Origin: Dermacentor variabilis | Taxonomy: Eukaryota; Arthropoda; Arachnida; Ixodida; Ixodidae | Reading direction: 5' to 3' | DNA: 64,000 nucleotides | NCBI RefSeq assembly: GCF_050947875.1 | Contig: NW_027460335.1 | Coordinates: forward strand, 9,687,928-9,751,927 | Program-made: the position numbers and the translations under genes | The notes under the pieces: generated by a model | What the model saw: the letters and a program-made list of their open reading frames with translations, nothing else | Told to the model about the DNA's origin: nothing | Databases searched by the model: none | In this document: positions 59,508 to 64,000 of the stretch, in pieces | Position numbering within the stretch: the stretch's first letter is position 1 | Layout of the letters: the number at the start of each line of letters is the position of its first letter

Positions 59508-60412
59508 TTTAACGGGCTAGCAGTAGACGTTGGTCGCATTCGATGACACCTACGTCAGCAGGTATTTTGGTGCCGACCGAAGTAACAATGCTGGAGCGAG
59601 GCGGGATGCTTACTTGATCTTCGAGCACACTCAAGGCGTGGTGACTACGAAGGCTCTCCTGCGGTATCGCTTTATCTTCCGACAGCGTTATTGACTTCGA
59701 CTTCAGGTCGATGATTGCGCCGTGTTGGTTCAGGAAGTCCATACTGAGAATGACGTCTCGTGAACACTGTTGGAAGACAACGAAGTTGGCAGGGTAAGTC
59801 CGGTCATGAATGGTTATTCTTGCCGTGCAGATTCCAGTCAGCGTAATCAGGTGTCCTCCAGCGGTGCGAATTTGAGGGCCTTCCCATGCAGTCTTAACCT
59901 TCTTTAACGTAGGGTTAAAAACCCAGGGTTAACGTAGGGTTAAAAGTCGCAGGTGCGGCGATGTGTCCACTCATGACGGAGTAATCAGCACCTGTGTCCA
60001 CTAAGGCGGTAACTGCGTGGCCGTCGAGAAGCACGTCGAGGTCGGTGGTTCTTTGTCTGGCGTTGCAGTTAGGTCTTGGCGTCGGATCACGGCTGCGTCG
60101 TGTTGAACTGAAGCTGGAACGTCGCGTCTTCAAGTCGTCTGTCGTCGGTGTAGTCTTGGCTTCCTGACTTCGTTGGGACGGCGGTGTGTCGTCGTTGTTA
60201 TGTCGTCGAGATTGCCTCTTCGGCGTCTTCGTTGGCGGCGGAGGATCTTCGTCAGTTCGACGAACAGCAACCGCACCTCCATCGGTTGCTGGTTTTAGTT
60301 TTCCGGATATGGGCTCGTAGAGCGGCCACGGGCTGGGCCGCTGTATGGTCGGCGCTGCGGCGACAGGTAGCGACCTGGTGACGGCGAACGGGACGGCCGT
60401 CGAGGGCTCCAA
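59508..60412 (-). pseudogene. Element B protease region, broken
   Basis: The frame 60412-59915 overlaps gag in the -1 register and reaches the aspartic protease active site DTGADYSVMSG. Shortly after, an insertion of about 40 bases (59904-59953) containing the string TTAACGTAGGGTTAAAA twice replaces normal coding and breaks the frame. The rest of the protease resumes at 59830-59509 (the usual GMDFLNQHG reads SMDFLNQHG). It ends at a TAA (59510-59508) where element A has GAA. Protease would normally cleave the polyprotein. Confidence 0.8.
60265..60304 (-). promoter_or_regulatory. Candidate programmed -1 frameshift signal, element B
   Basis: On the element strand: GGAAAAC (60304-60298) immediately before gag stop TAA, a 6-base spacer (60297-60292), then CAGCAACCG (60291-60283), loop ATGGAGGTG, and the exact complement CGGTTGCTG (60273-60265). 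A second hairpin follows at once (TTCGTC/GACGAA, 60264-60248). CCTCC at 60244-60240 can pair with GGAGG in the first loop, giving a possible pseudoknot. The protease-pol frame is exactly -1 relative to gag. A -1 slip on GAA AAC to GGA AAA keeps acceptable pairing through a G-U. Confidence 0.6.
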
Positions 60413-61667
60413 TGAGTAGCGGCGAGGTAATCGGCGATGCCACGTCGGCGCTCGCCAAGCTGTGGACGCCGCGCGTTAACGGCGAACCCTCTCAGTCCCA
60501 AGTCGCGGTATGGGCATCGGCGGTACGCATGGCCGGCTTGTCGGCAGTGATAGCAGAGCGGGCGGTGGTCGGGCGCTCGCCAAATGTCCGTCTTCCTCGC
60601 GTAGGTGCGGTGGGCGACGGCTGGGCGTGCTGGTGGCGGCGGCGGCGGACGACAGAGTTGCGGCGTTACAGGGCCCTGGCGCGGTCGCGAAGGGGTGCCT
60701 TGACGGCATGTGACGGTGGCGTAGGTCATCGCTTGCGGCTGGGGCTGTGGTTATTGTGGTTGCACCTCAGGAACTCCAAGCGATCGGTGCACCTCTTCTT
60801 GCACGATGTCGGCGATCGAGGCCACTTGAGGCTGCGACGAAGGCAAGACCTTGCGCAGTTCTTCGCGCAAAATGGCCCTGATGGTCTCGCCCAGATCGTC
60901 CGTAGCCAGTGATTGAATTCCTGCGTAGTGGGTAGATCATGTACGGCGGTTGAATTGCCGGTTCCGCATTTTGAGTGTCCTCTCGATGCTAGTGGCCTCG
61001 CGAAGGAGCTCTTCTACGGTCTTCCGTGACCTTCGTGTCATTGCGCCGTAGAGTTCTTCCTTCACACCACGCATGAGAAGGCGGACTTTCTTCTCCTCGG
61101 GCATATCCGGGTCGGCGTGGCGGAAGAGACGGTTCATTTCTTCCGTGAAGATGGCAACGTTCTCGCTGGGTAGCTGCACTCGGGCGTCCAGCATGGCTTC
61201 GGCCCTTTCCTTGCGCACAACGCTTGTAAAGGTGCGCAGGAAGGCGCTACGGAAGAGGTCCCATGTCGTCAAGGTCGACTCCCGGTTCTCAAACCAGGTT
61301 CTGGCGGCATCTTCTAAGGCAAAGTATACATGACGCAGCTTGTCGTCGGAGTCCTAGTTGTTAAAAGTCGCGATTCGCTCGTAGGTCTCCAGCCAGGATT
61401 CTGGGTCTTCAGTCGCTCCTCCATGGAAGGTCGGTGGGTCCCGAGGTTGTTTAGGATAACGGGGGACGCTGGGGCAGCCATTGCGGTTGCTTTGACCACG
61501 ATCTTCTTTGTCGACTCAGGTAGAAATCCGTGCTCTGGGGGCAGTCCTTGCAGTCTGCGGCTAGCACGCTGGTCTTGGGCGATGCCCGTTTTGTCCTCGG
61601 GCTTCGGACTTGGATCGCGGCTTTGCGGGGGCGTTCGGTATATGAACGCACAAGCACCTCCACCAGA
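60295..61667 (-). pseudogene. Element B gag, broken
   Basis: The frame 60729-60295 is open and carries one zinc knuckle CYHCRQAGHAYRRC and a Pro/Arg-rich tail ending in TSPYPEN. Upstream, 61272-60937 holds the capsid-like part (FTEEMNRLFRHADPDMPEEK) and ends in TGA where A has Ser. A TAG near 61355 and a frameshift near 61450 interrupt the N-terminal part. Gag would package the RNA. Confidence 0.8.
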
Positions 61668-62084
61668 TGTCACGTGGTGGTGACGTTTAATAACACAGTA
61701 GCAATACTGTGAACGACAAAGCTAACTTTTATTGGGCGAACCTGTGCCCACAAAACAGGCTACACTTATAGCACAACGATAGCGGCGAACACGGTCGGCG
61801 ATCGTCGAAAATCTGATCAGCGGGTCAAGCGCGTGGGCTTTTATACAACAGTCGTCGAATGTTCCAGACTAATCGTTGGGACCCGCGTGCCTTCCACAAA
61901 GTTCTACACCATTCGCGTCACGCGATGGAATCTGATAGCACAAGGTTCGGCGACAACAGACAGCCAGGTAGAAGCATGGATAACTTTCCAGAAACTTCGG
62001 ATACATGTAGGCGCGTCCCGCGCTGTGCGATTACATTTGTTAGGCGGCGAAACGTGGTCGCCCGATAAAGATAAGTACAAGTGT

Positions 62085-62086
<2 letters not shown>
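61668..62086 (-). repeat. Element B 5' LTR
   Basis: 419 bases with TG...CA, an intact AATAAA and TATA-like box. Two bases inside, the element strand reads TCTGGTGGAGGTGCTTG, a possible tRNA primer-binding site starting TGG. Confidence 0.92.

Positions 62087-62177
<91 letters not shown>
62087..62177. repeat. (AT)n microsatellite, right flank of element B
   Basis: 91 bases of AT repeat starting immediately at the LTR end. Together with 56027-56078 it forms the microsatellite into which B inserted. Confidence 0.95.
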
Positions 62178-62178
<1 letters not shown>

Positions 62179-62199
62179 TAGAGTTGAAGGAATAACTGC

Positions 62200-62600
62200 A
62201 CGTAGGAAATATAGCAGAACTTCCTATGCCCGCCGCGTTACGTAGGAAGCAGTAAACGCGATCCGTCCAGTAATTGCGCACGTTGAAACCGCCTCGGGGG
62301 TGTACGATGATTTTGTAATCATCCAGCGGTAACTCTGGCATTCGGGTTGCCATGGCAATCTGCTGGATTTGACGGGCGTACTTCCTTTTGTACTGTGCTG
62401 TAGTGACTTCCGTAGTCAACGTGGCCACCGTCCGTCGCTGCATGTGCACATGCTGGTTATGCGCCGATTCGGTAGCATCGTCGGCCTGTTTCTTCCTCTT
62501 GACATCGCACCACCCCGCTCCCTCCCGAAATCTTCCGGCCTAATCTATGTTCCTTCTACCTGGACAACTTGCATTTAACGTCAGGAAAGGCCTGGCACTT
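62200..62600 (-). mobile_element. I-type LINE ORF1 fragment
   Basis: On the minus strand the frame from 62449 contains MPELPLDDYKIIVHPRGGFN followed by VRNYWTDRVYCFLRNAAGIG. This resembles the conserved block of ORF1 in the 502-5888 LINE (LPRNHIRIIVRPRDGLDVKK). The homology stops at about 62215, next to the AT microsatellite. Sequence upstream (62450-62600) may be its N-terminal part, but I cannot show this. No ORF2 remains. Confidence 0.55.
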
Positions 62601-64000
62601 TGTCGTCTAACACTGAGAGCTCCAATGAGGTCCGGCGACACGGTAGGCTCTGCACGCCCCGCCGCCGCGGCAGCCGGGCAATAGTGGCCTACGTGGAGAT
62701 AGGCTTAGCTTGCCCCGCCTCCGTGGCGGGACAAAAGGCGCTGCTTATCGGCCAGAAAATGGGCCCACCTGGCCAAACTTGGTGTCGGGGGAGTCCTGAC
62801 GAGTCCGCCAATCGCTGGTAAGAAAAATTACCACGAGAAGCTTGATAATCCACCAAAAACACAGGAAAATAGAGTAGCCGACACGAAGCACGCCCGCACA
62901 TATAGTGGCGATGTGAAAACCACCATGTTCCAACCGGCTCAACCAACAACTGGGTGAAATCAACAGGCTGGCCAACCAACAACTGGTTGGCTGAAAACCA
63001 ACAGGCTCATGTCAGTCTACGAAAACAACCGTGAATGCAAAATTGCGCGAACATACAATGGCATTATGAAGACAAACTGAAGGAAATCAAGCTAGGTAGG
63101 CAGTTTGTGAACAACCCACTCGTCAACAGGTGCACTTTCAGTCCTGTGCACACAGGAGAAAATACGAAAGCCGTAGCCATTAAAACGTACGGAGGGGTGA
63201 CCTGGGTGACATGTTAACAAGGAGCATGCGATGAGTCGCAGCTGCAAAGAGAGTGCTTCTTTTGTTCTTTGTTTGAAGTCGCTGGAACTTTTCTACGATC
63301 TTGGAGATTATCAGTGCGCCTCCACCTGGTTATAGGGCACCTGTATTGTGACCTCCACTGATTTCTGAGTTGGACGAACTGCGTTCCATTGCCCTCTTTG
63401 CAAAAGTGCTATCCTTTGTGTCTGCGGGCAAGTTTTTGAAATACAAACTCCAAAGCGTGCATGAAGAATAGAAAAAAACAGGAATATTAATAATTTTATT
63501 AGAAGGTGGACTAATAAACATGAGTATAACAGCAGGGTCAGAAGGATTTCTATTAAATCATTCGGAAATATACGTATCATTTCATAAACGTGCGATATAA
63601 TATGTCATATATAACCGTCAGGAAATGCATTAGACAACCAAGAAAATTATTCAATGGTGCACCAAGCTCACGTTTCGGCCGCACATTCATATGGCAAAAT
63701 AAAACAGAAAATTAGGGAACCATGACATCTAAAAATTCACATGCACATATTTTGACATCATACCGGCCAAAAGTGATACAAATAAATGCATTGCCATGCG
63801 GGTGTTCACCTAGTAGGATTAGTTCTAGGTTTGTAGCGGTAGGCTGAAATAGATCGCTGCTATATCGAAACGGGTAGCAAACGCTTCTCGTCGTCTTCTT
63901 CTTTTTCACCATCACCATGCCCGCTGCCCGGTACCTTCAGCACAATCACTGCCCACCGGAAGAGTAGCCAACCTGGCGACCTAAGGAGAGGAATACACAG
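62601..64000. other. No gene recognised
   Basis: 62620-62830 is GC-rich and without clear coding. An imperfect direct repeat built on AACCAACAACTGG and CAACAGGCT lies at 62942-63010. The rest is AT-rich with short, overlapping frames (up to 97 codons, 62689-62982 minus) that show no motif. Confidence 0.4.

Larger units (their letters stand above)
56079..62086 (-). mobile_element. Ty3/gypsy LTR element B, full length
   Basis: A minus-strand element of 6.0 kb, same family as A, with 417- and 419-base LTRs, gag, protease, RT, RNase H and integrase, and no envelope frame. Both outer flanks are AT microsatellite, giving a presumed 4-base ATAT target-site duplication. The LTRs differ by about 16 substitutions and one 2-base indel by my count. 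Pol is one long open frame, but gag, the protease region and the integrase tail each carry breaks, so this copy is probably not autonomous now. Confidence 0.93.

Noticed and set aside
59904..59953. Telomere-like TTAACCC units
   Set aside because: On the element strand TTAACCC occurs a few times, but arthropod telomeres are typically TTAGG and the array is too short and irregular.
61640..61667. Naming the tRNA primer of elements A, B and C
   Set aside because: Each starts with TGG near the LTR, but I cannot match the following bases to a specific tRNA with confidence.
62796..62825. Hammerhead-ribozyme-like core (CTGACGA … GAAA)
   Set aside because: The stem between the two core strings pairs at only two positions and I found no suitable cleavage site with flanking stems.

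Overview
This window looks like repeat-dominated eukaryotic DNA from a hard tick (Ixodidae, probably a metastriate lineage). The evidence is a tRNA-derived SINE that I recognise as Ruka-like, at 25205-25438, together with a mixture typical of ticks: RNase H-bearing I-type LINEs, RTE, CR1/L2-like LINEs and Ty3/gypsy LTR elements. I assign these families by reading translated motifs, not by database search, and I cannot fix the species. No host gene with a full exon structure was found. The best gene-like candidate is a two-exon THAP zinc-finger coding fragment at 53892-54356. Nothing bacterial (operons, ribosome binding sites, CRISPR) is present.

Layout. 502-5888 (-): a near full-length but broken I-superfamily LINE. 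6090-7416 (+): 3' part of an L2/CR1-like LINE. 11174-13644 (+): a 5'-truncated RTE. 14985-17670 (+): a decayed CR1/L2-like LINE. 18150-19990 (+): relic of an I-type LINE related to the intact one further on. 23430-23570: a stray 3' tail of that same LINE type. 25189-25454: the SINE with a perfect 16-bp target-site duplication. 26005-26215 (+): a 3' fragment of another I-type LINE.

The second half is built on an old direct duplication. About 28548-34790 (copy 1) corresponds in order to about 46230-55960 (copy 2). Each copy shows the other's pre-insertion state. Copy 1 gained a SINE fragment (30026-30095) and an RTE (31151-33985, -). Copy 2 gained a LINE with two open reading frames (47071-51856, -), carries about 1.6 kb with the THAP exons that copy 1 lacks, and has an expanded GGAT/GGAC minisatellite.

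Three Ty3/gypsy elements, all on the minus strand, lie at 34956-38345 (A, internally deleted), 39387-44546 (C, a different family with ~145-bp LTRs) and 56079-62086 (B, same family as A, long pol frame open). B and C sit inside (AT)n microsatellites. In A and B the gag and protease-pol frames overlap in the -1 register. The gag stop is immediately preceded by GGAAAAC and followed, after 6 nt, by an inverted repeat that can form a stem-loop and possibly a pseudoknot. This is a candidate programmed -1 frameshift signal and the most interesting functional element I found.

How the parts work together: each autonomous element encodes its own replication machinery (LINE: nucleic-acid-binding ORF1, APE endonuclease, RT, RNase H; LTR: gag, protease, RT-RNase H, integrase). 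The SINE has none and must borrow LINE enzymes. Nearly all frames are broken. The exception is the 47-52 kb LINE, whose ORF2 is uninterrupted, although it is 5'-truncated.
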